Assembly: GCF_963576675.1 (NCBI RefSeq)
Contig: NC_088915.1
Span: forward strand, 2,981,001-3,045,000
Source: Euphorbia lathyris
Lineage: Eukaryota > Streptophyta > Magnoliopsida > Malpighiales > Euphorbiaceae
Direction: 5' to 3'
DNA: 64,000 nt
The notes beneath the pieces are model-generated. The model searched no databases, was not told where the DNA came from, and saw only the letters and a list, made by a program, of their open reading frames with translations. Both the position numbers and the translations under genes were made by a program. Positions 22,546-34,308 of this stretch are shown in pieces. Numbering within the stretch: the first letter of the stretch is position 1; every line of letters starts with the position of its first letter.

Positions 22546-24669
22546 AGGAGACTTCAGTGCCTGAAACATCTTGAGCGGGAGAAATTCCAGTACCCATTTC
22601 AGGACTTGGAATATGTGAAGGACTATACACTTCTCCTCCCCATTCTACGTATGTAGCAAAACTTGCCAGTCCGGTAAAAAATCTTGAAGGCCACATTCCA
22701 AGTATTTCACCATGTGTTAATTTCAGAACCCAGTTTCCACTTGCTTCATCCTATAATGATTTAAAAAGAATAATTTTAATTATATAAATTAACAGTAGGG
22801 TAAATTACACAGTAGTCAGGATGGACAAATTATTTATAAGTGTCTCAAACTCTTAAACAAATTTATTTAAATGTGGTGGTTTTTCTAAAACTGCTTTTTT
22901 TTTCCTACAATTGATTAACTGAAAATCTGACAAAAACAAAAATGAAGTTATGATATTATGATGATTTAAGATTTAAAATCATATAATGATAAAATACATA
23001 AAAATGATTTTCAAAATTGTAAATAAATTAAAATATGATATGATTTTTGATGTGGTTTCCTCTTTAATTAAGAACATGCCAAGTACACCATGTTATTATT
23101 CATATGCCAATAAATCCATATAAAACTTTATACTTCAGTAACATTCAATTAACTCTCATTTTTTTTCTTTGTAAAAAAATTCAATTAGACATAACATATA
23201 ACTTACTTTCTGAACTAAGAGTTCTTGGGAGCGTACTAGAGGTCCACATGTAGGACTAACCGGATCATAAGCCCAATCAAGAGATATATCGGGTCTAGTT
23301 TTGATAAACAACCCGCAATGATCATTGAAACAATGCTTGTTATTAACCTATTCAAAAATATACAAAATTAGTGTTAGTAATTAATTAGCTAGTGTAAGAT
23401 TACATATGCTTTTTTTTTTTCGGTTAAAACATTAATGAAAAACTTTAATATAATTAGATCAAGTAATGACTTACATAGGTGTATATAAAGAAGTGAGTTT
23501 TAGAATCTCCAAATACTCTTGGATGTACCTGATGTGCAAAAATTAAACATTTATTGAATTAATGTTAATAAATTGAAAGCTAAAAATAAATTTCAAGTTA
23601 CTTAACTTACCGTCCATCCAAAAATAATACTTTCACGCCCGTTTTGGAGTTTAAGTTGACTCGAACTATATTGGGAATCATGATTTAACTTTGGGTTACA
23701 TTCTTTGTTATGCATTCCAGCTCCATAATATTTCACTTTAGCTCCAAGTCGTGGTGTATGAAGCACGGCAAACTAAGCCATTAAATAAATAATTAATTCT
23801 CTTAAAAAAGTTAATTACTCAAAATAACTATATTATATGGACTAAAAACAAATATTTTACTTAACTTTTTTTTTTTTGGTATAATGTAATATAGTAGAAC
23901 CGTGATTAACTTAACTTACATGAACTCCATGTCTTTCAGTAGTTTGTGGATTCAAATTTGATGCATATATTTCAGAAGCCATTTTTGCTCTGAACAAATC
24001 ATGTTTTGTGATTTTTTTAATTGGAACAGTACCAACTGGACAACCTTTACCATTCGTCCATATTTTTTCAGGTCTAAAATAAGATGTAAATTTTTTAGAT
24101 TTTCTTCCTCCATGATATGAAGTAGGTTTCATCTGCATAATTCAATTGTAACATTATTAGTATTAAGTTGGTTATGATCCAGTAGTTAATGCATTGAGAG
24201 AGGAATAAAACCTGAGGATGGAAATAATGATTCTTCATTAATCGATCATCAAAAGCAGGTTGTCGGTAAAAATCCACACAATCATATGTATCTCCGTAGG
24301 TTGTCTATATATTACAAACGAACCAATAGGTAAGATGCAATAATAGATTTTATTCTCTTTCCTTTTCTTGAAACTCCAGAAATAAATGTCGCCATAATAT
24401 AATATATTTATATTGAATATTCAAAAAATTGTTATAGAATACAACAATATATATATTTTAAATATATCAGAACCCGATTTGATATATAAATTAAGATTAT
24501 CTAAGGTAATTAAGAAATATAATCAGCTGAATGGTTTCTACAGCGGCTTAGCAAGACGTTGAAGCTCTTGTTTTAATTCTAAATCTTCTTCTTTACTTAA
24601 AGTTCTATCTCCAAATATTGATACAAAACACAAAAATAGAACCAATGATATCATATACTTTAAACCCAT
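22546..24669 (-). pseudogene. Neprosin-domain (DUF239) protein gene, copy 1, broken
   Basis: Seven exon-like blocks on the minus strand: 1) 24669 downward, MGLKYMISLVLFLCFVSIFG (signal peptide) plus a KEEDLELKQELQ propeptide start; 2) TTYGDTYDCVDFY...KNHYFHPQ near 24300-24212; 3) 24129-23920, MKPTSYHGGRKS to ERHGVH; 4) about 23773-23609, FAVLHTPRLGAKVKYYGAGM; 5) about 23528-23476, VHPRVFGDSKTHFFIY; 6) about 23348-23206, CFNDHCGLFIKTRPDISLDW; 7) 22752-22546, LGMWPSRFF, WGGEVYSP, MGTG. The neprosin fold is a secreted glutamic peptidase-like domain, often with an N-terminal propeptide. A missing base in exon 1 (AAGCCGCTG, where copy 2 has AAGCCTGCTG) shifts frame to a stop, and its donor reads CAGCTGATT instead of CAGGTGATT. 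Blocks 2-6 keep splice sites. The last exon runs into a gypsy fragment. Confidence 0.85.
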
Positions 24670-24725
24670 ATTACATGTTATATAATTAGGTTGTTTGATA
24701 AGAAAAACCTAGGAATACACAGAGA

Positions 24726-24736
24726 ATTATATATAG
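24726..24736 (-). promoter_or_regulatory. TATA box of neprosin copy 1
   Basis: On the minus strand CTATATATAAT lies about 60 bp upstream of the ATG at 24669. The same box is retained in copy 2 near 27703-27712. Confidence 0.55.
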
Positions 24737-25301
24737 AGATGAAAAATTGAATATATTTATAGAAAATATCAAAGAATATCACATATTGAATAAAGTTAAA
24801 AAAAAAATCAGATTAGGAATTAATTTATGGATACCATATTGGATATTTTCCAATCATTGAAAATCTGTATTTTGACCTTCAAAAATGAGGAGAAAATCTC
24901 CATTTAGCCTCAAATACATAAAAAGATAAAAGATAAAATACACAACTAAATTATTTAGGCTCATGTGTGTATTATTTAGGAGTACAATTTGACTTCTTGT
25001 ACTTAAAGGTCGATAAAAAAAAGGATAAAATCTACGCTAACTTAAGCAAGAATTTCCTTAAAAAAAATCAGCAAAAAATATTTTCATCCTCTTTTAGATC
25101 TCGATAAGAGATAAATGTGTTTGATAAAAAAGATTGTGTTTAAAAGTTTTAAAAAACAAATTTGAGTCTATTTTAGATTTTAAACATCATATTATTCATG
25201 GTTTTGAAAACCCGATCAGACCAACCGGTCATTGTCTGCATGTTCTGATCTCATGAATAAGGATGGTAATGACAATTCTAAATTTTTACCCTTTGTTTTT
25301 T

Positions 25302-25784
25302 AGGCTTAATACATCATTTGCCCCTTGAACTTGTTAAAAAAGCTTGATTGGTCCCTTGAACATTTAAAGTGTCTCGATAGCCCCTTCAATTTGCATAAAT
25401 TGTTCAATTAGCCTCAACTTGCACAAAATGTAATCAATTGATCACTCGGTTGTAAAATTGTAAGTTAAATGTGAAAGATGTATTGCACGAGTCTTAAAAA
25501 AAATAAAATGACCGAAATCGGGCTATACAGTCTTTAGATTAGAGAAGACAAGTTGTATAGTTCAGCAAGCAATAACTTTCATTTTAATCTATTTTTGAAT
25601 TATGTAATAACATTTTAGGATGCGTGGAATACATCTTCCCCATTTAACTTACTATTTTACGCAAGTTCAGAGGGCTAACTAAACATTTTATGTAAGTTCA
25701 GGGGCTATCGAGACACTTTGAAAGTTCAGGAGGCCACTCAAGTTTTTTTGGACAAGATCAGGGGGCAAATGATGTATTAAGCCT
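25302..25784. mobile_element. MITE of the AGGCTTAATACATCATTTGCC type
   Basis: Left end AGGCTTAATACATCATTTG and right end inverted AGGCTTAATACATCATTTG, followed on both sides by inverted CCCCTTGAACTTG/CCCCCTGATCTTG text for over 100 bp. The host site is T-rich, so a target duplication cannot be defined. A partial copy of the right end lies at 28330-28392. Probably Mutator-like. Confidence 0.8.
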
Positions 25785-26230
25785 ATTTTTTTTATTATCT
25801 GTACGCGTTCCATTATTTTTACGGATATACTTTTAGCATGTCATATCCGTTCCATTTAATTTATATTTACCCGCGGGTAACCTTATCCGTTAACAAGGAC
25901 GGATTTAGAGGAGGGCTTGATCACCCACTGGTTGCCAGAAACCACCAAAAATTCTATGGAAATTGTGTACGGGTTTTCAAATTTTTATGTAAAAACACCA
26001 CAAATATCAATTTAGCATGCATAAATCATAAGAAAATATGAATTCTGAATCTGTCACTGTCCGTTAAGAATTAATGCATATAATAAAAAAATATTTCAAA
26101 TTATAAATTTAATAAATCATCCATCTAATCGTATCACTCGATAGTTAAAGAACAAAATGATGGAATTTGAATCACATAGCTTATATCTAAAAAACAATAA
26201 TATTTTTTAGGGTAAATAATTATAAGGTCC
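25785..26230. other. Spacer between the duplicated neprosin units
   Basis: AT-rich non-coding sequence that contains the small hAT MITE described separately; no gene. Confidence 0.5.
25894..26059. mobile_element. hAT-type MITE, 166 bp
   Basis: Ends CAAGGACGGATTTAGAG and, inverted, CAGTGACAGATTCAGAATTC. A perfect 8-bp target duplication TCCGTTAA sits at 25886-25893 and 26060-26067. The ends resemble CAGxGGCGGA-type hAT termini. It has no coding capacity. Confidence 0.82.
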
Positions 26231-27649
26231 ACATGTAGGACTAACCGGATCATAAGCCCAATCAATAGGTATATCTGGTCTAGTTTTAATAAACAAACCG
26301 CAATGATCATTGAAACAATGCTTGTTATTAGCGTATTAAAAAATATCCAAAATTAGTGTTAGTAATTAATTACCTAGTGTAAGATTACATATGCTTTTTT
26401 TTTCGATTAAAACATTAATGAAAAACTTTAATATAATTAGATCAAGTAATGACTTACATATGTGTATATAAAGAAGTGAGTTTTAGAATCTCCAAATACT
26501 CTTGGATGTACCTGAGGTGCAAAAAATTAAACATTTATTGAATTAATGTTAATAAATTGAAAGCTAAAAATAAATTTCAAGTTACTTAACTTACCGTCCA
26601 TCCAAAAATAATACTTTCACGCCCGTTTTGGAGTTTAAGTTGACTCGAACTATATTGGGAATCATGATTTAACTATGGGTTACATACTTTGTTATGCATT
26701 CCAGCTCCATAATATTTCACTTTAGCTCCAAGTCATGGTGTATGAAGCACAACAAACTAAGCCATTAAATAAATAATTAATTCTCTTAAAAAAAGTTAAT
26801 TACTAAAAATAACTATATTATATGGACTAAAAACAAATATTTTACTTAACTTTATATTTTTTTGGGTATAATGTAATATAGTATAACGGTGATTAATTTA
26901 ACTTACATGAACTCCAGGTCTTTCAGTAGTTTGTGGATTCAAATTTGATGCATATATTTCAGAAGCCAGTTTTGCTCTGAACAGGTCATATTTTGTGATT
27001 CTTTTAATTGGAACAGTGCCAATTGGACAACCTTTACCATTCATCCATATTTTTTCAGGTCTAAAATAAGATGTAAAATTTCTAGATTTCCTTCCTCCAT
27101 GATATGAAGTAGGTTTCATCTGCATAATTCAATTGTAACATTATTAGTATCAAGTTGGTTATGATCCAGAAATTAATGCATTGAGAAAGGAATAAAAGAT
27201 GGAATGAATGATTCTTCATTAATGGATCATCAAAAGCAGGTTGCAAGTAAAAATCCACACAATCATATGTATCTCCATAGGTTGTCTATATATTACAAAG
27301 GAACCAATAGGTAAGGTGCAATAATAGATTTTATTATCTTTCCTTTTCTTGAAACTACCGAAATAAATGTTGTCGTAAAATAATATATTTACATCGAATA
27401 TTCAGAAAATTGTTATAGAATACAACAAAATATATATATTGAAATATATTAGAAACCGATTTGATATATAAATTAAGATTATCTAAGGTAATTAAGAAAT
27501 ATAATCACCTGAATGGTTTCTACAGCAGGCTTAGTAAGACGTTGAAGCTCTTGTTCCAATTCTAAATCTTCTTCTTTACTTAGAATTCTATCTCCAAATA
27601 TTGATACAAAACACAAAAATAGAACCAATATCATATACTTTAAACCCAT
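26231..27649 (-). pseudogene. Neprosin-domain (DUF239) protein gene, copy 2, broken and 3'-truncated
   Basis: Same exon plan as copy 1. Exon 1 (27649 downward) is intact here: MGLKYMILVLFLCFVSIFG, then KEEDLELEQELQRL and KPAVETIQ with a proper CAG|GTGATT donor. Exon 2 has lost about 7 bases including its donor (TTCCATCTTTTATT against TTCCATCCTCAGGTTTTATT in copy 1). Exon 3 (27116-26907) is open. Exon 4 carries two stops: a TGA in HTP-stop-LGAKV (CGA in copy 1) and a TAG in CNP-stop-LNH (AAG in copy 1). Similarity ends at 26231 within exon 6, so the last exon is missing. Not functional as a peptidase-like secreted protein. Confidence 0.85.
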
Positions 27650-28222
27650 GTTATATAATTAGGTTGTTTGATAAGAAAAACATAGGAATACACAGAGAAT
27701 TATATATAGAGATGAAAAAAGTTGAATATATTTATGGAAAATATTAAAGAATATCACATATTGAATAAAGTTAAAAAAAATCAGATCAGGAATTAATTTA
27801 TGGATACCATATTGGATATTTTCCAATCATAGAAAATCTGTATTTTGACCTTCAAAATGAGGAGGAAATCTCCATTTAGCTTCAAAATACTAAATTATTT
27901 AGGCCCATGTGTGTATATTATTTAGGCCCATGTATGTGTATATTATTTAGGAGTACAATTTGACTTCTTGTACTTAAAGGTTATAAAAAAAAAAAATCTA
28001 CGCTAAATTAAGCAACAATTTCCTTTAAAAAACTAGCAAAAAATATTTTCATCCTCTTTAAAAGTTTAAAATAAAAATTTGAGTCTATTTTAGACTTTAA
28101 ATATCATATTATTCATCGTTTTGAAAACCGGATCAGACCAACCGGTCATTGTCTGCATGTTCTGATCTCATGAATAAGGATGGTAATGACAATTCTAAAT
28201 TTTTACCCTTTATTTTTTTTAG

Positions 28223-28392
28223 CCCCAGTAGTTCAATTTGGGTGGAATTGGGGTTGCTAATCCGAATTGTAGGGATCTGTACCCCGCTCCAAAAAAAAAA
28301 CTTGAGGATTCCCGAAACTATATATATATAATAGTTTAGGAGGCCAATCAAGTATTTTGGACAAGTTCAGGGAACAAATGATGTATTAAGCC
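28223..28392. other. Junction with a partial MITE end
   Basis: After the duplicated unit ends, unrelated sequence (28223-28329) is followed by a right-end fragment (28330-28392) of the MITE seen complete at 25302-25784, ending GATGTATTAAGCC. It directly touches the next MITE. Confidence 0.6.
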
Positions 28393-29031
28393 CTAACGTT
28401 TTGGATCAGGAGCAATTTTACCCCTAACGTCTAAAATGGTGCAATTTCACCTCTAACGTTGGAAGTCAAAAGCAAGTTTACCCCTAATATTGATAAATTG
28501 GGTCAATTTGAGAAATAATTCATCAAACTGTCTTCTCGGTCATAAATCTTGTCATCTACACTTCACACGTGCATCATTTTATCAGTAACAAATTACAAAC
28601 ATATGTTGGGATGTGAAAAAAATAAAAAAATAAAATAAAAATATACTATCTTTTTTTAAGTTAAAAATATACTATCTTTTGTACGAATTAGATAAAGAAA
28701 ATTCAAAAAATTCACCGACTTTATAAATATTAATCTCCAATTCTATTATTAAATTATAAAAAACATGAAATCTTTTTTTTTAATGAATTGATATGCAATT
28801 GGTGCAAAATAAAGAACAAAAATGACTATGTTTCATAATAGTATCTGAAATTGACCCAAATTATCAATATTAGGATAAAATTGCTCTTGGCTACAAACGT
28901 TAAGGGTAAAATTGCATAATTTTAGACGTTAGGGATAAAATTGCTCCTTACCCAAAATATTATAATTTTAGACGTTAGGAGTAAAATTGCTCCTTACCCA
29001 AAACATTAGGGATTTTTTTACACCTTAATCC
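28393..29031. mobile_element. Mutator-like MITE, truncated copy of the 11496-12067 family
   Basis: Shares AACGTCTAAAATGGTGCAAT, ATTCATCAAACTGTCTTCTC and the inverted right arm with the intact copy. The outer tip of the left end (AGGTTAAGGTGC) is missing. The right arm has an internal tandem duplication (about 28916-28960 and 28962-29004, TTTTAGACGTTAGG...CTCCTTACCCAAAA). Non-coding. Confidence 0.8.
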
Positions 29032-29179
29032 AAATTGAATTAACTCGATTGTGTTTTTTGTAATTCATTTGAGTTTTTTAAACATAAATTTTGGATTATA
29101 CAGTGTATCATTTGATGTCATTCTGAAGATTTTCATTTTTTTTGTTAATTAATTGAAAGCAATTTGAGAGAAGAATTAA

Positions 29180-29698
29180 GGCTTAATAGGTATCCAACCC
29201 CCTAAACTTGTAACTTTTTTTCACCTGACCCCCTCAACTTAGGGGACAACCTCTCAACCCCCTCAACTCTCCAAAAACATCACATACAACCCCTTACACC
29301 CCTATGTTCGGTGAAAATATTGACTCGTGTAGAAAATGCGCTTGACTATTGACCTCACCAATGCCACGAGTCATTTTTTTTATTAAATTTTTCCATATTC
29401 GTGCGAGGTGCTGTCACTGTTTGTCGTGGCAGCCTTATCGAGATGCTGAGGTTGGCGGTAGTGGTCGTCGAGGTGAAATGTATCTAAGTGATTGTTACAA
29501 AAATGACACGTGGCATTGGTGAGGTCAACAGTCAAACGCGTTTTATATACGGGTCAATATTTTCACCGAACATAGGCGTGTAAGGGATTGTATGTGATGT
29601 TTTTGGAGAGTTGATGGGGTTGAGAGGTTGTCCCCTAAGTTGAGGGGGCCAGGTGAAAAAAATGTTACAAGTTTAGGGGGTTGGGTGCCTATTAAGCC
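29180..29698. mobile_element. Mutator-like foldback MITE, 519 bp
   Basis: Ends GGCTTAATAGGTATCCAACC and, inverted, GGCTTAATAGGCACCCAACC. The inverted arms extend about 200 bp (ACCCCCTCAACTTAGGGGAC, AAACATCACATACAA, TGTTCGGTGAAAATATTGAC). A perfect 9-bp target duplication AAGAATTAA sits at 29171-29179 and 29699-29707. Non-coding. Confidence 0.9.
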
Positions 29699-29922
29699 AA
29701 GAATTAATGATGTAATTTGTGATGTTGAATAATTTAATTTAATTCATGATGTAATTTCTTAAGATTAGATTACATTACAATAAAGTGAGAAAGTACAGTT
29801 GCAGCATTTAAAATTAATAAATTAAAATTTATTAATTTGAAATTTATTTGATAACAAAACTTAAGTATTTTAATTAAGTCACATGATCACTTATTTTGTT
29901 AAGTTGAAGCATTTGCAGGAGC

Positions 29923-30321
29923 TTATTCAGGGATGAGCATAAACACTGTAGATGTGGATTTATGGTGAACCTTGGCGTTTGTACGACAGTATTAGTAGAG
30001 CTCTAGAGTCTTTACTTTGGGCTTAAATTGGTTTGGGATAGAGATTACAAAAGGGTCCAATTGAAGCTTGATTCACAGACTGTTTTGGCGATGATACATG
30101 TGGAGACCGACAGACACCACCTGTTAACGAGATGACAGGAGTACAGGAGTCGAGATTGGGAGAGTCTGATTCATACGTTTCGTGACAATAATCAGACTGT
30201 TGACTAGATGTCGAATTTCGCAGGGTCATTTCCTTTGGATCATCACGAGTGTGATGTACCTTATATAGGCCTCCAGGCTATTCTTCGTGAGTATCGGCTT
30301 GACCGACACTCACATAAATAG
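29923..30321 (+). pseudogene. LINE RNase H-domain fragment
   Basis: The plus-strand frame reads LFRDEHKHCRCGFMVNLGVC, then QLKLDSQTVLAMI, RDWESLIHTFRD and PYIGLQAILREY before a TAG at 30319-30321. This is the C-terminal RNase H (RVT_3) part of a plant L1-type LINE ORF2: GxxRNLG, the Asp of LDSQ and the HTFRDxN end. Stops occur at about 30004 and twice later (in LTR-stop-QEY and VD-stop-MS). The upstream TDGS region and RT are absent. Confidence 0.7.
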
Positions 30322-31616
30322 GTCGTTAATTAGTTTTTTTTCCGAAAAAACAATCTTCGATCCTCTTTTATATGGTGCTATCATAGTTCCAATTAGGATA
30401 GCATAGTTGGAACTTGCAACGAATAAAATGAATCCATTTGTATTCATTAATACACATCCTTTGGTCCCCACATTAAATTGAAAAATAAAAAATCTAAAAC
30501 TAAATTTTACTTTATTTCATGTGTTTAACTGAAATATCAACTGTTCGAGCCTTTTTGCCTCTGCGATCTTTGCAACTACGGTTTCTCTCAAACAGCGACT
30601 GCTTGTTGATACGTTCTTATGATTCTTCAAGTCATCCTACTTTTCGAATTCGATAGCGAAGATATTATGGATCGGTGGCTACCAGAAGTTTCACGTTCCT
30701 GAAGAGGTGTTTCTATCCGATGGTTAGGATACTCAAAGCTCTGACACAATTAAAATTAGACTTGAATTTTTTTGGTTTGTCGTTTTTCATTTTTAAAATT
30801 AAAGAGTTTCTCCCACTTTCTCCATTTTTTTTACCATTTTTGAAATTAAGGGTTTCATGTATCTGATCTTGATTGATGCATTAAAGCTTGTATGAACTCC
30901 ATACTAAGTCTGGCAATTATCCAATGAGATAACTTAATTCCAGAAGTAAAAGGTGATATTTTTGCTTTAGCCAAACTATATTTGTATAAGATTTTATGAT
31001 GGATTGATGCAAACAAAAAACTTCATATAAGTAAAGTTGAACACACATGCATCAAGTAATTTTTAGTCTCTATGAGGCTCATGAGCTTATTATCCTAGGT
31101 CGGAACAAGTTGATAGGATCCCCTTTTTTACGCCCCCCTGGCCCTTCCGCGTGGCGACATGGGGGCGAAAAAAGGAAAGAGAGGAGTCCTATGCAAAAAT
31201 ATTAGGTAAGAGTCTGGATCTCCTTATGAAATTTTGTAATTTAAAGTCTTATTGAGGTTCATATTGGTATAGGAGAACAATTTAGGAAAGTTTATATTCA
31301 ACTAGGCAAAGGCCCTCTTCTAAGTGTTCTTAAGAAGGACAAAGGCCCTCTTCTAGGCACCTAGGCAAGCGAGGAAGCAATCCTGAAAGTTTGCTGGTTA
31401 TTGATTTTTGGGGAATAGTATAAGTATATGGTTGTGGTTGTGGTCGGGGAATAAAAAACATCGTTTATCATCCAACATACACCTGAATTTCACCTGTTAA
31501 ATGTTCAAAACTACAAATCTAAAATGTACCAAAAAAAATAAAACATTAATGTCCAAATTGACTGAGGTTAGTTACTGAGGTTAGTTACTATATTGCTTTT
31601 AAGTGAACAAAATCAA
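30322..31616. other. Non-coding region with a small GC-rich hairpin
   Basis: No gene is recognised. Near 31122-31185 CTTTTTTACGCCCCC and GGGGGCGAAAAAAG form an inverted pair around a GC-rich loop. A short direct repeat AAAGGCCCTCTTCTA occurs near 31305 and 31338. Confidence 0.5.
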
Positions 31617-31631
31617 AGCAGAATTTCACAG

Positions 31632-32246
31632 GACATTAGTGGACTTCCATCATTAGGGAACTCTAAGGTCTGATTCCACTTGGGATTCAAAGTTTTGTAC
31701 ATGATCTGAAACACACAAAAAAAAAAAAGAAGTAAAGATATCAGCTCAGAGAACCTCATGTACGTTGTACTATCATTAATGAACATAAAATTGTGAAAAA
31801 AGAAATGCAATTAATGTTTTATACCTTCATTCTCTTCTTTAGTGTACGTATGGATCACTTGTCCCTCTGATATCAACAGCTATAAGATCCATCCTTCCCT
31901 TAATAACCAGTTCAATCCCACCATTGTTTGAAGCCCAAAAAAAGTAGGAACTGCATAGCTTAAATGTCATTGGATACCAACTTCTTAAGCAAGCTATGGA
32001 GTATGAGCATATAAATTCAAGTGTGATAACAATTGAAAACACAATCACAATCCCATGACAATGAAAACATAAGTTCTTGAAATCTTCCTTAAATTATACT
32101 CTGACTGCTCCAAATAGTGTATTTTACTAACACTATTTCAACCTGACAATCGCATACGTAATCATCAGCTCTGAATGCTTCTATTTGAAGCCTTTGTTCT
32201 CCCCAAGTCACATTTTCAAGAGGCACCCACACATACTCAAATGTTC
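31632..32246 (-). pseudogene. C2-domain protein fragment (synaptotagmin/NTMC2-like)
   Basis: Three exon-like blocks on the minus strand. 32246-32143: GTFEYVWVPLENVTWGEQRL, QIEAFRADD, with a CAG|GTTGAA donor. About 31937-31825: GGIELVIKGRMDLIAVD and RGTSDPYV, then out of frame LKKRMK with donor AAG|GTATAA. 31705-31632: IMYKTLNPKWNQTLEF, NDGSPL after a TTTCAG acceptor. RGTSDPYV and KTLNPKWNQTLEF are hallmarks of the Ca2+/phospholipid-binding C2 domain of plant NTMC2-type synaptotagmin-like proteins. About 17 bases are lost between PYV and LKK, causing a frameshift, and the acceptor before the second block is not AG. Upstream membrane and SMP parts are absent, so it is a fragment. Confidence 0.65.
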
Positions 32247-33511
32247 CTACAGTTTAGTCAATTAATTTTAAAAATTGAAAGATCTATAGCTTGTCTCAAT
32301 CCTCCAAACAGTTTGCCATATCAGTAGAAGGAACTATATATGCATTTCAATCCAGCTAATTAATAATTAGTAATTACAATCAAAACCCAATTTAGATCTT
32401 TATCATCGGTTGCATCTAAATTTTCGAAATGGTCACTTTCTCTGTTGTTTCTTACTTCTTATTGAAGTCAATTCAGAACAAAGCATTTAAGAGTTCAGGG
32501 ATGTGGTTTCTAATTGCTATTTTGATAGATAATCAAATTAAGTAGTAGTCGAATTTTGGAAGATAAGTTACTCTTCACTAAGTTAAAATATCAATCCTGA
32601 ACTGAAAATACAACATTGCACTCTTACAGCAGAATATAAAATCATCTTTAAACACAACATAGTAAGGGGAAGACTTCCCAAACTGCTACACTACCACTCC
32701 CCACCTTACCAGAAAAAAAAAATTAAGTTAACCACTATTAAAGTACATTTACACTGCAATTAACAATATTGTATCAGCAATCACAATCAAAACATGTAAG
32801 CAACCCAAAAACAACTCCAACTGTATTGCCATGTCATTACTGAAACTAAATCCCATACACTGAGACTAATAAAAAAAATTAAAGTCACAAACCTTGGCAT
32901 ACCTCACAACCCTAATTTCAAGCAGATTACAATAAAAAAAAAAATAGCATAAATTCCTAGTTCTCACAAAAAAGATGGCTGTAATCTTTCAAATAGTAAT
33001 TGCCAATCATTTTCAGTCTAAAATTTAAAATCTACAAAAATATCACATTTTTCCCAAGCCTAAGTTCCATATTTCAAATGAGTTACAAAATAATCAAAAC
33101 AAAATTTCAGACGACGATAAGAGATATTTATGAAAAAGCATTGCCCTGTTCCCAAAATCAAACAATAAAATTTCTATAAAACCAAAGCTGACTCAGTTTA
33201 TAAAATTTCAGACGACAATAAGAGATATTTATGAATATTTATCAACTATTTTCTTTTTTTTTCCGCTTCTAAATTGTCTACCGTAATTCTTTCAAGAGGA
33301 TACCATTAGAGGGTCCACCAAGTTTGGATAAATATACAACATTCACACCAATAAGAACACCAATATGAAGCTATAGATAAAAGCTAGATAACATTGCATA
33401 GATACATTCAGACCTTTTTTTTTCTGATGAAAGGAAAAATGCAGACTCTTATGGCCAAGTTAACATTGCATAGATAAAAGCTATAAATTGGGGAATAAAA
33501 TATGGTTATAC
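32247..33511. other. AT-rich region, possibly intronic
   Basis: No ORF, repeat family or splice structure stands out. It lies between the C2-domain pieces and exon-like blocks on the same strand. Confidence 0.4.
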
Positions 33512-34241
33512 TGACATAACAGGATGTCTCTTTAGCTCTTGTTCTGTTTCATCCTCCATCATTTTAGTCATATTTGTAAAATCTGCAATACCAAACACAG
33601 ATAAAATGGGAAGTTATTAAGAAAAGCATTCAATCTCTTGTTATCATTTAGGTAAATAATATTTAAATAACAGTAAGAATTAGAAAGTAAAGGCAAAGAA
33701 ATTGATCTGCGAATTTAAATGCATTATCCAAATCGACAATTTGAGCAGATTTCTATGCTCATTCTTAGTTCTTTCACTGATCCAAAAGTTCCAAAATAAG
33801 AACAGGGCATGACATCCAGAAAAAATGTCTTTGAAAAGTGAGCATAAAGTCAATATGCTTCCCATGTACACTATAGCTCTGATTTTTTGTTGTTTTACCA
33901 ATTACAGGACACTAGATCGGTGGATAGTTTAACAATTTCAATTCTGTCAAAGCAACACAATATCAGTAGAAAAATATACCTTCTTCAATTGAAACAATCG
34001 GAAAAGGACATCGGTTTAGGATTACCTCAAGAGATTGATTGCGCGAGGTTGAATCGGTAGATCGAAATTACTTAACCAAGTTAGAATGAGTGTTGCTGTC
34101 GATTAAGAGATGAGAGGAAAAAGGAAACCGAAAATAAGCTAGAATCTTACCGGAGTAAGGAAAAGCGGCGTCGGTGAGGGAGGAGAGATGGTCATTCAAC
34201 TGTCGAGGGAATAGATTGTCGCCGTCAAACGTTAACAGCAT
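33512..34241 (-). other. Two exon-like blocks of an unidentified gene
   Basis: On the minus strand an ATG at 34241 opens 30 codons (MLLTFDGDNLFPRQLNDHLS, ending FPYS plus one base) up to a CCG|GTAAGA donor at 34151. A second block (33582-33512) after a TGCAG acceptor joins in phase (TKMMEDETEQELKRHP) and has a possible GTATAA donor. I do not recognise the protein. The blocks may be the 5' end of a real or decayed gene that continues into 32247-33511. The LINE at 34309 sits just upstream of the ATG. Confidence 0.35.
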
Positions 34242-34308
34242 AATGGTTGGAGGGTTGTTGGAGGATTTTCAACCATGTGACCCACTTTAAAAAAGTAGTT
34301 GTTTTTTT

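Larger units (their letters stand above)
23240..28222. repeat. Direct tandem duplication of about 2.0 kb (neprosin locus)
   Basis: Unit 1 (23240-25302) and unit 2 (26231-28222) match along their whole length in the same orientation, including introns, promoter and upstream flank up to CTAAATTTTTACCCTTT. Between them lie a MITE (25302-25784), spacer and a hAT MITE (25894-26059). Unit 2 lacks the last neprosin exon. By eye the units differ by a few percent plus small indels. Confidence 0.92.
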
